This document shows, one piece after another, positions 1 through 10,996 of a stretch of 64,000 nucleotides of DNA (positions within the stretch are counted from its first letter, which is position 1; every line of letters begins with the position of its first letter). The position numbers and the translations under genes are program-made. The notes below the pieces were generated by a model. The model was not told the origin of the DNA, did not search any database, and saw nothing but the letters and a program-made list of their open reading frames with translations. The stretch is from Dermanyssus gallinae (Eukaryota > Arthropoda > Arachnida > Mesostigmata > Dermanyssidae): positions 1 to 64,000 of the forward strand of contig QVRM01001031.1 in the NCBI GenBank assembly GCA_003439945.1, read 5' to 3'.

Positions 1-574
1 GGTCAATGATTAAGACAGGGGCCGACTAGCAGAAAGACTCCTCCTGTTGGCCGGTCATACGAGGGCCTTAAAGCTGTGCAATGGTGCGAGTAGTTATTAT
101 CATTATCATCGAAATGCTCGGTACTAAACGGTAATTGGCAAGTGCGCTGCTAGGGACGTTTGGGAAGCACTGTCCGTATGCCCTCACAATGCTGCTAACA
201 CACATTCTTAATTGAGCGATCGGCCTATAGAACGATTTGACCGGTGGTTGCGGCTATTGGACTGGTCAAAGCATCGTGCTAAGTTGTTGCCTAGGTGTTC
301 GTCGTGACCTCAGTTGCGGCATAGGCGGATTACGTCAGGTCGAAACGGAGCCGGCGTCGCTGTTGAGGTGACATTCTGCTCGACTTAGGTATCTCGTTTA
401 GATCTGCCCGTGATGACCTCGGGCTTCTTCGCTTCCTCTTTTAGTGATAGTAGTCCCATTGTACATCGTAGTAGCTTTACTTAAAATAATATTAAAAGAG
501 GATGCACTCACAAATAATGTTATTTTGTCTAGCTACACTTTGAGTCCATAATTTGCTGTGTGTAATAGGATTAC
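1..574. other. No recognisable gene; downstream intron of the tetraspanin
   Basis: This stretch follows the splice donor of the last visible tetraspanin exon, so on the minus strand it should be intron. I looked on the minus strand for the next tetraspanin exon, which would begin with the invariant Cys-Cys-Gly of the large extracellular loop, and did not find a matching codon run. That exon and TM4 are inferred to lie outside the window. Confidence 0.5.
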
Positions 575-670
575 GTTGCGCTGCACGCTGTCCCAGGCTG
601 TGGTGACAATCGAGTCATTTCTGTACAGTGGAACTGATGCCAGCATCTCCCGATACATCCGGTCATCAAC
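575..670 (-). CDS. Tetraspanin exon: first part of the large extracellular loop
   Basis: The exon has 32 codons between a ttttgcag acceptor and an AAC-gtaatc donor. It encodes helices A and B of the large loop (VDDRMYREML, then NDSIVTTAWDSVQRN). The AWDxxQ motif normally sits a few residues before the CCG motif. The downstream exon is not in the window, so disulfide pattern and partner specificity cannot be judged. Confidence 0.85.
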
Positions 671-1155
671 CTGCAAAACACAAATGTTTTCTCAGAATGT
701 TGGGCCAATGATATATATATATATGCAGTGTTTCCCAAAATTCGTCTAACAAATCCAACAAGCATTTGGATCTAGTACAACTCGGCAAAAAAATAATTTT
801 ATCTGATGAAACGACGGGGCGGATCTTCTAAAAAATAGGTAATTGGGCGTGAATGCCTAAATATAAGAATTGCACATAATTGTATTTCTTACGACTTATC
901 TTTAATTCAACATTTGTTCTCCTTCATTCAGCAACATTTTCTCCAAACACGCAAGTATGATTGAATTGTCTATAGGATGACTGAGACTCTCGCAATCGCA
1001 GATCTAGTGAATGTATGTCAGGATAGAAAGCTTGATATATATACTTTTGGTAATTTTGCTATTACTCTAAAAGATGACATTTCCGCCCCCCTTGTTCCAC
1101 AGAGAAAAATTGCCGGGTTGTACTAGACCTCAAAGTTTGTTGGACGAATTCAGGA

Positions 1156-1212
<57 letters not shown>

Positions 1213-4075
1213 TTATAGGTTATTCCTGCGTTGCAATATTTGCTGAGATAAGTGTCGGAATAGAAGATAATGGAATGTTTTAAAGGTTGGAGTGCAGGTG
1301 TTGTCAAAGCACTTGGTGTGCGTAACGGTGGCTATGGTCAAGGGGCTATGGTTGCCATAATAGCATCGGCGTAAATAACCTATGCAAGTAAACTACACAC
1401 ATAAGTATCTATCTGTTACCTAGAAAAAAATATATAATTTGTATGTTATTGTGCTATTTATTTTATATGGCTGACACAACGAATAACAGCAATGCAATAT
1501 ACCAGAGACGGCGACATAAACACAACTTACATCGTTTCTGAAGGCGAATCCAACTCCTGCTCCAGCGATTATAAGGATGAATATTACAAATAAGACGCAA
1601 AAGTACTAAAAAGCATGGCACAGTTAACGAAATTCACATGAGTATCTGCCGTATAGATTGTTTGCGATATAAAGTGGGTTAATTACCTATTACTAATTAC
1701 GTAGGGGTAAGTACGTATTGCTTGACCTCCTAACGTGACTGCAGTGCTTATGGCTTCATACGTGTTCAGCAGCAGTCGACGGGTCGGGGCACCAGGGTTA
1801 GTTCACCAAGCCGTAAACGGTAACTGTAGATGTAGCTTAGTATAGGCTATAATCTAACGTGTTCACTCTCTTCCTAGCCTTAATAAAAACCATCAAAACA
1901 TTTTAATTAAATTAAAAAATAATAATTTAAGAATAATTTAAGTGAGATGACACGTATCTAAGGGACAACTGTATTACTCAAGTTGTTATTTGTTCGGACA
2001 CATTGCACAATATTAAATGTTCTGAAAATTAGGTGATTTTTTGCATTGCACATTTTAAATATATAGATAATGCACTACAGAGTGGGGCGAATGTTAGATC
2101 ATTGGAAGTTGCGCGCTCAATGAAGATGAAAAACACCTTCTCGTGGAGAGTTACACAAAGCCTGCGAAATCGACAGACCTGACGTATGTTACAATTATAC
2201 TCAGATGTTAAATATGTTGTTAAAAACAATGTATATTTAGGCATATATGACCCGAGTAGATATATTAAACAAATTGTTGGACTGAAGATGTACCGGACCA
2301 CGTAACTTATAATCAGAGGTGTCAAAGCTAAGTATCTGAGGTTCACAGCAGCGTGTTATTTCGTCTCATACACACATACTCACTGGACGCATGATTTTTG
2401 GAACTACCTAAACTGGCTAAGAAATGCGCTACGTGAGTCGTATGCCATAGGAACTTGCCTAGAGCCACGTCGTCAAATGCGGAACCACTAGTCAACAACT
2501 TGGACTCTAAATACACATAAGAAGAAAACCTTTCTAAAAACGTAAGGATGGAGTAGTTTGTAGCGATCACTTAGACTTTGAAAAGTTGTGGCATTGTCGT
2601 TGCCCTGTTTGCCCATACTCTGCCTTCTCAGATCAGTACTTATATTTCATTTGATGTGCTTGCCTATGTTCAACCCGAGTCATCTGCTGATCTTCGGCAT
2701 ACCGTAATCATCGATGTGTGCCATATAGTCTGATCCCTTAGATTTTGTTCAGCTTTCGCCGCTCAGCAGTCGTTTTGCGCTTAGCTACATAGAGCGGTCT
2801 TTAGGGATACACTGTTGTACTTAACCTTATTTTCTTTATTCTTCTTCATCTTGTTGTTCAATAGCTTCAGACACGCAATGCACACGCATGACATCCACGT
2901 AAGTCTAAAAGCAGAACTCTGTTTTCCGTCCTTAATCTACATACATCACCTTCAATACCTCAAATTCATAACCCAACAGTCATTTACAATATTCAAGACT
3001 AACATATTCAGACACACAAGCGCACTTCATAACAATGATTTTAGTACTAAATCTATAACGATCCAATCCATGGTTACGGATTAAATAAGGTTTTTCGGAG
3101 GACATGCCAAAATTAAGTGAGCGTATGGAGATGACTTACCCCATCTGATAAATCACTCGCCATAGCTCTAGAAGCTCATGCAACTTTTTATTATCTTACA
3201 GTAATTGCTTGAAAGCGCCTCCGCAAACCACTTCACACATTTGGTAGCGTCCTGCAAGCATCGCTTGAGCGGCTCTAGCAGCGGATGTTATCCTGGAGAC
3301 TAGGGACTCGTCACGGGATTCGACCGAAGTCTCGTATACGAGAGATTCACTTTGAACGTATGACAAAGCCAAGGTTCCCTTTATCCGATGCTAACTTACC
3401 GTAAGGAGAATGCATTTGTTTTCATGGTAGGCACCAAAACAAGCGAGAAACGCCAAAACGGTCATCAACCCTGACCCGGCCGTTATTATAAGGGCGGTAG
3501 ACGGCGTATACAAATCGGTGCTGCCGAGTAGCCGCTTCATGAAGCTCCTGCCATCAACAATAAGGACATCAATTACAACAAAGAGAAAGTACAAATGAGA
3601 CAAAAATACTTAGCCTATTAACAGCTAAATTGTTGCGCTTGCACACAGCCCCTGCTTTTTGTATGCAGTTCATGTGATTACAATAAATAATTATAACTCT
3701 GGATTACATCAGTAAAGAAAATTGTTCTTGAATTATTTTGCTAAACGCATTAGAAAGATCAACAGGAGATCGACACAAGCTACAGCGTTTGAGGCAGATG
3801 CCTTTCTTAAATATCTGTAGGGGAAGGCGCTTCCAATGCGGGTGCCATGAGCTAAGCTAGTACACAATGATTGGTTAAGTGATAATAATGCTTCGGGTGA
3901 GCCTAGGCGGGTACACATTTGGGCTTCACAATTGTAGGAACATACCGAAAAATTTAATAACAATAATGAGGATAATAATAACATATTTCGTGAGCAAGGG
4001 TTTATTATTATCAACATGTATATGTATCACAATTAGTAAGTAGTATTCTTATTAATATTAGTATTATTATTATTA

Positions 4076-4133
<58 letters not shown>

Positions 4134-5758
4134 ATTATTATTATTATTATTATTATTGTGTTATCAGCGTACAGTTCAGATGAGGTTCAAACGTGTCGCG
4201 TCGATTCAAGCAAGTGCTATGTAGCTGCTCATCCCATGACGCCGATTATAGAAGCAGCATTGCCTCTACACACCGCGTGAGCCAGAAGCTGTCTCAGATA
4301 TTCTCTCTCGCGCTGGTCCCCCGTCGTTGCTACCATTCTTCTGGCCAGATCCCGAATGAATCTTGCTGTTCCACTGCTGATGAGTTCTAATGTTTCTATA
4401 GCTACCGGTACGAAGTGAAGACTGTTTTCGAGATCTTCGTATTTGCGTCTCTTTTCCTGTTTGGCGTGCTCCGTTACCCACCCTGTGCTAACAGAGCTAT
4501 GACTGAGATATGAGGGAGCTACGGTGCAGGACAATGTAGCATCGCAGGCCAAGCACTTGCCGTGAGACCATAATGGTATGGTCACGCCGTCAGGTCTCTT
4601 GTCGTTGTCTCGTCCGAGGACCCCGTGGTTCTAGTTTTGCTGGCAACCTTGCCTTCCTAAGGGCTCTTTTGATGATTTCATTTAATTCCATGTGAAGTGA
4701 AATTCTTCCAGAGCTTCTTGGACAGCTTAGTGGGTATAGAGCGTAAGGCATCGACCTCATTTCCGCAAGGAAAGGGTTCGCAAACTGGAGCTCCTATCCT
4801 GAGGCAGCCATGCGAAAAGTGGTTGAGTCCAGCATGGTGCTTAACTGTGGAGATGGCAAGGCCTTAAGCGAATCCTCCACTAGAAATATCTCGGGCGGTT
4901 CGAGTGTCAATGACCACTCAACATCATATTGGCTCTCTGTAGTTCCAATGACATTCTCTGTCGGAGGAACGCGGTCGATCTTGGCTCCGCTGTAGGCCTC
5001 AAAGAAGTTCTTCCCAAGCTCGTTTGTCAGTTTGAGTGTATCCTTCCCATCACAACGTGGTCCTCAAGAAGATGCGCGTATATGGCACCGTCTGTGCATG
5101 TCCCGTTTGTAAATGATGTGGCCGACGCCCGCGCTGGCTGGTGCACGATAGCCGAGGGCGTACGTGTCGGAAACAGTGACATCCCACGCCAGCGGTCGAT
5201 TATGATCCTAGTCTCGGCCGGTAAGGCCATTTGGTCGACGCCTTGTCGTCCCTTTGCAGTCCACCCTCTAATAATAATCTTAATTGTATTCTATAATAGT
5301 AACATTGATAATAATAATAACGAGGAATATACATTCACACTTCACAATTGTATTGCTCTAACAAATAATAATAATAATAATACCCCCGTTTTTATTAGGA
5401 ATTACACTTACTTGAGGCGTAAGCCTCTTACATCTAAGTTAAACGTTGTGTTTGGAAAGACTCCTAACATCAGGATCACGGGCCATCTTCACCACATCGT
5501 CTCGCCATGGCAAACAAAAAGTGAATTTATCTAGTGCGCAAATGTTTTTGTTCCACTGTGGACTTCTTCCGGGATACCTCCTATATATCATCACAAAATA
5601 AACCATTTGAAATGTAAAGGCATTTTAGCCTCACCTACAACACAGCCAGCCACACAATATTTACATAGTTTTGATAAAGAGTATCACAACTCAGATGCTC
5701 AAAGGGATATTTCTACCAAGACTGCGCACAACTTGATGTCAGGAGGTAAGTAATATCT

Positions 5759-5822
<64 letters not shown>

Positions 5823-5987
5823 TAAAACAAATGTATAGCGTTCCGTGAAATTATGTTCGGTCGTACCCATCAACAAAGGTCCAGACACCAATAGCAAAGA
5901 GTACCAGTCCGCCAATCATGATGATGATGTTGACGGCGAATAACAGTTGTTTGATCACCCGACCACATCCTTTAATTTCGTCCGATT
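575..5987 (-). CDS. Tetraspanin family gene, partial, four visible coding exons
   Basis: Tetraspanins are four-pass membrane proteins that organise membrane microdomains through lateral partners. In transcription order the visible exons are 5987-5867 (TM1), 3547-3400 (small loop and TM2), 1605-1531 (TM3) and 670-575 (start of the large extracellular loop). All introns have GT donors and AG acceptors. The phases join without a break: exon 1 ends two bases into a codon and exon 2 supplies one base, and the later junctions are phase 0. Family marks include FVDG-SFMKRLLG after TM1, ACFGA with KCILL at TM2, and AWDSVQRN just before where the CCG motif is expected. The start-Met exon lies upstream and was not identified. 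The CCG and TM4 exons are off the left edge. The introns (2319, 1794 and 860 bp) contain transposon debris and microsatellites. The family call is firm; the subfamily is not resolved. Confidence 0.9.
1161..1210. repeat. (AT)n microsatellite in a tetraspanin intron
   Basis: About 25 uninterrupted AT units lie between exons 3 and 4 of the tetraspanin. Confidence 0.97.
1531..1605 (-). CDS. Tetraspanin exon: TM3
   Basis: This 75-bp exon has exactly 25 codons between a ctttttag acceptor and a GAT-gtaagt donor. It encodes YFCVLFVIFILIIAGAGVGF and then AFRND, a single hydrophobic helix with the Ala-Gly turn and FxFR exit typical of tetraspanin TM3. Both borders are phase 0, and its length matches the small TM3 exon common in animal tetraspanin genes. 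Confidence 0.9.
2945..3115. mobile_element. Fragment of the mariner-like fold-back element family
   Basis: This intronic stretch shares a diverged run with the left half of the fold-back element at 14.1-15.2 kb. Shared parts are a TACCTCAAA/ATCATAACCC stretch, TAGTACTAAATCTAT, and TTTTTCGGAGG-CATGCC followed by AGATTAAGTG-like sequence. The same words occur near 33.6 kb. No ends or target duplication are visible, so it is an internal remnant. Confidence 0.55.
3400..3547 (-). CDS. Tetraspanin exon: small extracellular loop and TM2
   Basis: The acceptor is ttgatggcag and the donor is ACG followed by a consensus gtaagt. One base completes the codon split with the previous exon, followed by 49 codons: SFMKRLLGSTDLYTPS as the small extracellular loop, a TM2 helix, then ACFGAYHENKCILLT. 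The family usually has GC-x-GA here, so Ala replaces the first Gly. The cytoplasmic Cys in KCILL is conserved. The exon ends exactly at a codon border. Confidence 0.9.
4051..4157. repeat. (ATT)n microsatellite in a tetraspanin intron
   Basis: About 35 ATT units with two small interruptions lie beside the LINE-D remnant. Confidence 0.95.
4225..5270 (-). pseudogene. LINE-D C-terminal module (Cys-His motif plus endonuclease-like fold), decayed
   Basis: On the minus strand two overlapping remnants of the same module can be read. The upstream one (about 5270-5100) carries RPNGLT and then LAWDVTVSDTYA before a stop. The downstream one (about 4790-4229) shows GAPVCEPFPCG, ELNEIIKRAL, KRPDGVTIP, a WDVTV-like ACDATLSCTVAPSYL, then FVPVAIETLE, FIRDLARRM, TGDQRE and RGNAASIIGVMG followed by a stop. 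This order matches the module at 38.6 and 58.7 kb. The RPDG...WDVT pattern resembles the PD-x(n)-D core of restriction-like endonuclease domains, which is inferred, not proved. It lies in a tetraspanin intron in the same orientation as the gene. Stops and frameshifts show it is dead. Confidence 0.7.
5764..5820. repeat. (AT)n microsatellite
   Basis: Nearly 30 uninterrupted AT units lie about 50 bases from the donor of the tetraspanin TM1 exon. Confidence 0.97.
5867..5987 (-). CDS. Tetraspanin exon: N-terminal tail and TM1
   Basis: The acceptor is a tttgctatttcag tract and the donor is GATGG followed by gtacga, a weak donor. The exon encodes 39 whole codons: SDEIKGCGRVIKQLL, then a hydrophobic helix rich in Ile, Val and Leu, ending GVWTFVD. 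A membrane-proximal Cys (KGCGR) is the usual palmitoylation position in this family. The exon starts and ends with two bases of a split codon, so another coding exon with the start Met must precede it. Confidence 0.88.
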
Positions 5988-6029
5988 CTGAAATAGCAAA
6001 CACAACAGAACAACGGTACTTATTAGCAA

Positions 6030-6369
6030 CCAAACAGGTATATCGATCGCAAACTTCTAATATTTTGCGAGGAGGGGTATAAGGGAGTATATTAGGTTAG
6101 TGGATCTAGCATGATGACAACGTGTAAATACTATACCAGTACGATTTGCGTTTTAATTTTTCCAACGTTTAAATGTTTTGTATGTTTGCGCTCAAGCTTT
6201 GTCACTTTTGCATATTTTTTAATAGCTGCTGAGGTTGCCTTTTCTTTAAACTTTAGTCGCGTATCGAAAAAGTAGAATGTTCGAAAAAACTAATTTGTTT
6301 TTAAAAACACCCTCTTTCAAGACCGCTGGTATATCGCCTCCCGTCGGCCTTAGAGATTGTCGTCTCGCC
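6030..6369. other. No recognisable feature
   Basis: AT-rich sequence upstream of the TM1 exon. It should contain tetraspanin intron, but I could not place the start-Met exon here. Confidence 0.5.
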
Positions 6370-8050
6370 CGACTTAGACTTTGCGGCTTATCTGGCTTTT
6401 TTTTTCGCTGATGCACCGGCAGTTTTCGCTCACGAAGCGACAGTCGCCGGCGACTTGCATGCCTGTATCGCCTCTTTGAACTTCAAGCTGACTATTGAGT
6501 TGGCCACGTGCCCTTATTTTTGCATGCAGTTCTTTATGACGTGGCCGACCTCTTCGCAGTTGTGGCATTCTCTTCCATACTTAGAAGAAAATAGTGATCT
6601 TCTGGCTGTTGAAGCACGTTTGTACCTTTAAGCACTCTTTAGGCTTGCATACTATACGTTCCCAGTGTCATCTCGTTCGTGTCAATCATACGCTGGGCCA
6701 AGACACGTGTGAGCGTGACAAGCTGTCTCTATACGTCATTGTCTCCCAGCCACACCTTCTTTTCTACGCCCAGTGCGTCCACCGAGGTGAGACCGAGCAC
6801 TGTGCTCAGCTTTTTGCGTAGTTTGGATCCTAGGAAGAGGTCAACTTCTGAAGTACCACCGTCATGGCTGCTTCGCGAGCAGCAGCTTCCACCCCTGGCC
6901 CCTCTCTGAACATGTTTGCAAAGGTTGTTTCTCCACTATCAGAGCCACCTTTAACCGATCGTATGACCTTACCAGCCTAACCCGGCCTGACCAGGTAGGA
7001 CCTTCTGTAGGACTTCGCCGAATTTTTGGCGGCTCTTTTCGCATGGCAAGCTCTACCTCGCAGCCGGTCATCATTCAGCAGATTTCCACTGTCCTTCGTA
7101 TATTGGGACCATCGCACTCCTCCGATATGTAAAGTGCCACAGTGTCTTCGTTCGTAAATGCGTTACTCCTTCCGATAACTTGGATGCAGCGTGATCGAGG
7201 AGCCGGCTGGGTCGTTAGACATTAGCACTCGTAGGTGAGCTTTCAGATGGAGTTGTCGAAGCCCTGAATCTCTTCGGGACCTCCGAACACCTCGAAGCCT
7301 TGGCTGCACGCAGCACTACCACTGTCTCTAAGACAACAAGAACTGGCTGCACAGTTGTTCAAAAGATTTTTATCGTTCTCCGAGCCTTGACTGATCAGCA
7401 TAGCTCGTGTGTTACATGCTCTGACGATGCTCTTTTTTCCCGCACGGTTCTCTTAAACATTTCCTTGGGCCAATTTTGGAGATGACGGCCAGTTGTAGCT
7501 CGGTTGTAAGAGCTTGCTCCACCGCCCCATTTGTCTTAGTGAGTTTGCAGCCTTGATCTCCTCGAACTGCTTATTTTCCACCTGCCTGTTGCACTTGAGG
7601 CACAGAACATCAGCTGCTTTAGGTTTAGTTTCTGCCGCCTCCATCATAAGTCGTGGCAGGAGCCCCCTAAGGACATCTTCTCCAGCCGACGTTCAAGATT
7701 TTCATACTTGCTAAGGAGCTCTTCCTTCTGTGCTCGAGACTCTATGGAGTCGTTCGCGAGCATTTTTATATTAACTGTGGCCTGCTCTTTCTCGGGTCAC
7801 CGCTTTGTCCGTCCTCCCGGCTATTCTACTAAGGTTTTGCATGCAGCACCACTATACTTCTATCATGAAACAGAGCAGATGACTTAATGTCCAGCCGCCT
7901 GTTCGGGCAGTTGTCCGTTAACAGCCCAGAGCTTTGACCGCGTCCTGGATCTTGCCAAACTCCTCGTTGATTGCCCACATCTTCCGCGTTCGTTGCTCTC
8001 ATGTCCTCCTCGCCGTCTGGTGGGATGGCCGAGCTTGCCCCCAGCAACTA
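6370..8050 (-). pseudogene. Decayed gag-like ORF1 of a non-LTR retrotransposon
   Basis: On the minus strand near 6560-6500 one reads ECHNCEEVGHVIKNC, a Cys-x2-Cys-x4-His-x4-Cys zinc knuckle typical of Gag and of LINE ORF1 nucleic-acid chaperones, followed by a stop. Upstream, around 7830-7650, an SREK...ESRAQKEELL..YENLERRLEKM stretch has the charge and heptad pattern of a coiled coil, as expected for the N-terminal half of ORF1. Frames change several times between the two, so the gene is broken. The left part of the interval is assigned only by continuity. Which LINE family here it belongs to is unknown, because no RT follows it. Confidence 0.45.
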
Positions 8051-8544
8051 ACTGTTTGACTGGTCGGGACCATTTTCTTTCCTATCCTTGTCTACAGGGG
8101 ACCTTCTTACTCAGCTCGAACAGAATCGACGTGGTCGAAGCTGGAACTCGACGAGCTGCGTCACCTCGCAATGCCGTACGGCCAGCCGATATCCGAAATA
8201 CACCAGTTCAAAGTTTGGAACTACCGAACCTCGGTAGCACCACGTTACAGGCTAAATATGTCAACCAGCTCTTTTACTTCCTGAAGGAAACAGGCAGTTT
8301 CCGGCAATATTTCACCTTCCCCTTTAGTTTGTAAAATACGGTTTTCGTTTCGCACGACAGAAGCTCTGTTCAAACCTGTCCGCACTTTTGGCGCCAGACA
8401 AGCTAGAATTCCGACGGTAATGATGCTGTTGGTGTCCCCAATGGTGGAGCCAGTAGGGGTGGCTCTACTACACGATTTCACCTCAAAAGTTCCACTAAAG
8501 TTTACGATTTCGAAATTCAGCGATGCACAGCAAGTCACGGCACT

Positions 8545-9180
8545 TACATGCTAATTGGAAAGTCGGCTAAAGCCAGGCCACTACTATAGGATCCAAAGAT
8601 CTTTATCACAGACCTTCAAATGCACGTCTGCACTGTCCGATTTCAAAACTGAAATTGCATGATTTCTTCTAAGAAGTACAAAGTAAACCGCGTGCGCCTT
8701 CGGACTAGAATCTTTTGCTGCTTACATTCTCGTAGAAGACTTGTCATCCCAGGTTACCAAACAACAGAACAACGAAATATTATAGAACATACAAGGCTAG
8801 CAGATTGAATAGTTTGCGTGATGTGAATGTTAAAATACAGCTCCATTGTAACCGTTACCCCAATATCGTAAATGGAGTTTGTTATCTGCACTCTGGTTAT
8901 CTTTTGTACGGATAGTTCATGTTAAATATGTGTTTCAGGTTTATTCACCATTAATTGGTAGCATAGTATATTCGTTCATATATAATTTTGTAGGCTAACA
9001 AGATCGTTGAGACTTGTCTGTAGTGACGATGTGTCGATAAACGAACAGCTGAGTATGTAGTAAAGCCCGATAATGAACTCTCCGCAGCATTTACATACAC
9101 ACCCGCCAATTTCAATAACAGTTTTCTTTTAAGCATATATTTTAAGGTATATATAACAATAACCATGCCATATTGTTCGG

Positions 9181-9182
<2 letters not shown>
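8545..9182. other. No recognisable feature
   Basis: AT-rich spacer between the ORF1 relic and the R2-like element. I see no motif in either strand. Confidence 0.5.

Positions 9183-9212
<30 letters not shown>
9183..9212. repeat. (AT)n microsatellite at the 5' edge of the R2-like element
   Basis: About 15 AT units directly abut the 5'-truncated R2-like reading frame. Confidence 0.96.
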
Positions 9213-9218
<6 letters not shown>

Positions 9219-10956
9219 CGCACATCTCGGCCAACTAGAGGTGTTAGGCAGGGAGATCATCTGTCCCCCCAATTATTTAATCCACTTCTCGACGACATTC
9301 TTTCAAAATTAGACAAAACTAATATCGGGTACCAACTTACTGATGACTTCCGCTTTCTAGGCTTAGCCTTTGCGGATGGTCTCATCCTCCTAGCCTCCAC
9401 GAAATCTACTCTCCAACGGCTCCTTAATATTGCGGACCCCCTTTTGAAATCCCAAGGCCTTGAAATTAATACTAATAAAAGCTTTACTAATACTAATAAA
9501 AGCACTATCTTACCTTACTTGCGTCTGATTAAACCATATTTATGTAATCATGTACACAATCTATAGATAAATAATTGCAATAACACGAGATACTACGGTG
9601 ATAATGTATAAAATCTTACTGTAACTTGTACATATGCTTCGCACTAGCCTGTGGCTATATGAAGTTGTAACACAAATGAGAAACTACAATTAAGAATGAA
9701 TAAACGTCATATCATATCATATCACTATCTCCCACCTATTTAATAGGAAGAAAAGTAAAGGTTTTATTAATACCGTACCTGAAGTTAACGTTGGAGATCG
9801 ACAATTGCCAGCTAAAGGTATGAGCGATCGATGGAGATATCTTGGAGTCGACTTTGACAGCAATGGCAAAGTTGACTCCACCAAGGATATTCTACTTAAT
9901 TTACTCAACAGACTCGCGATAGCTCCCCTTAAACCCCACCAAATACTCATATTTTTGAAAGACTTTCTCATTCCCCGCCTCCTTTATAAACTGGTCTCCG
10001 GTCCCAGACCATCTCACGCACTCCTTAGCGACCTAGATAAAGAGATCAGAAAAGTTGTTGAGTCGAAATGGCTTAAGCTCGAAAACTCGGTGCCAAACGC
10101 CTACCTGTACACGCACGCAATACACGGCGGTCTGGACATCCCCTGCCTCCAAACATTTATCCCCAGACTCCGCCTTTCCCGTCTGACAGCACTAAGACAC
10201 TCCACGTACCCTGGGGTCCAATAGTCCAAATAACCACCGAGCACTTTAAAAAAGACCTTGCGAAAACAAGACTTCTTTGCGAGCGCTTGGGAACCTCCAT
10301 TGGGACCGCTACACAAACATTTTAAAAAAGCACACGAAACGCTCTTTGTACATTACTGGATTAAGGGTATACCCTACCTATCTTGTAAGAAGTATTTAAA
10401 CCTACTAAAGCTCAGGATCAACGCACTACCAACGCGTGCCAGTTAGGCCAGGGGACGCCCGGGCTACAACAAACGTTGTAGACACGGGTGTCATGCGCCT
10501 GAGACGTTAGCTCATGTCGCTCAGATGTGCGATACAACGCACGAACAAACTATAAAAAGACATGACGACGTCTGTGATCGCGTAGCGCGTCTTGTCCGCG
10601 AGAGAGGTAATGAGGTGGTTCGTGAGCGAGTATTCCGTCGACCGGGCGCACCGGGTCTAAAGCCCGACCTCGTCATAACAACACCAACCGAGGTCTGGGT
10701 TTTAGATGCCGAGGTTTGCGGCCCGAACAAGGACCTCGCAAAAGCGCGGCAGCACAAGATCACCAAATATAACGTCGAGTTCCTAAGAGCGGCAGAAACC
10801 TTGAGGATATACCGCTCGCACCGGGTCCATGAGAGCAGGGGCTACCATCAAGCAAGAACACGGGCAGCTGATTCTTAACCTCACGTGACACCTTTTTACC
10901 ATCATTTTTATTAAGGCGAACACTGCCGAGTGTCACACAAAAGTCATCACAAAATG

Positions 10957-10960
<4 letters not shown>
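9213..10960 (+). mobile_element. R2-clade-like non-LTR retrotransposon, 5'-truncated, inactive
   Basis: R2 elements encode one protein with RT and a C-terminal restriction-like endonuclease. The copy begins inside the RT at RPTRGVRQGDHLSP. It shows LGLAFADGLILLAS, where the second catalytic Asp of FADD is Gly. It continues after a nested insertion with GDRQLPAKGMSDRWRYLG, and after frameshifts near 10217 and 10325 reaches LRINALPTRAS, a stop at 10444, then RGRPGYNKRCRHGCHAPE. The CRHGC-x7-H-x4-C motif (10473-10530) is the CCHC knuckle typical of R2. KPDLV followed by VWVLDAEVCG is the PD...D endonuclease core. The 3' untranslated region runs to the (AT)n array at 10961. Canonical R2 sits in 28S rDNA, but none is present here. 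The clade call rests on domain order and motifs. Confidence 0.8.
9511..9722 (+). mobile_element. Nested LINE 3'-end insertion with an 8-bp target duplication
   Basis: The R2-like frame is interrupted by 212 bp bounded by direct CACTATCT repeats at 9503-9510 and 9723-9730. Removing one repeat and the insert restores an uninterrupted reading (NKSTISHLFNRKKSKGF). The insert ends in AATGAATAAACG followed by ATCAT-type pentamers, the sort of short-repeat tail seen on some non-LTR elements. It has no open frame, so it is a severely 5'-truncated copy. Confidence 0.8.

Positions 10961-10992
<32 letters not shown>
10961..10992. repeat. (AT)n microsatellite between two LINE copies
   Basis: Sixteen AT units separate the 3' end of the R2-like element from the 5' truncation point of LINE-A. 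Confidence 0.96.

Positions 10993-10996
<4 letters not shown>

Noticed and set aside
1062..1307. Open frames made of Tyr-Ile repeats (also at 9.0-9.2, 10.8-11.0, 23.3, 30.9, 47.7 and 56.7 kb)
   Set aside because: They are translations of (TA)n arrays. Any frame stays open through such an array.
5027..5230. 67-codon minus-strand frame as a gene
   Set aside because: The neighbouring frame carries the LINE-D WDVTVSDT motif, so this frame is a shadow of the decayed element.
9213..10960. 28S rDNA insertion site around the R2-like element
   Set aside because: Neither flank resembles rRNA. Both are (AT)n arrays next to other elements.
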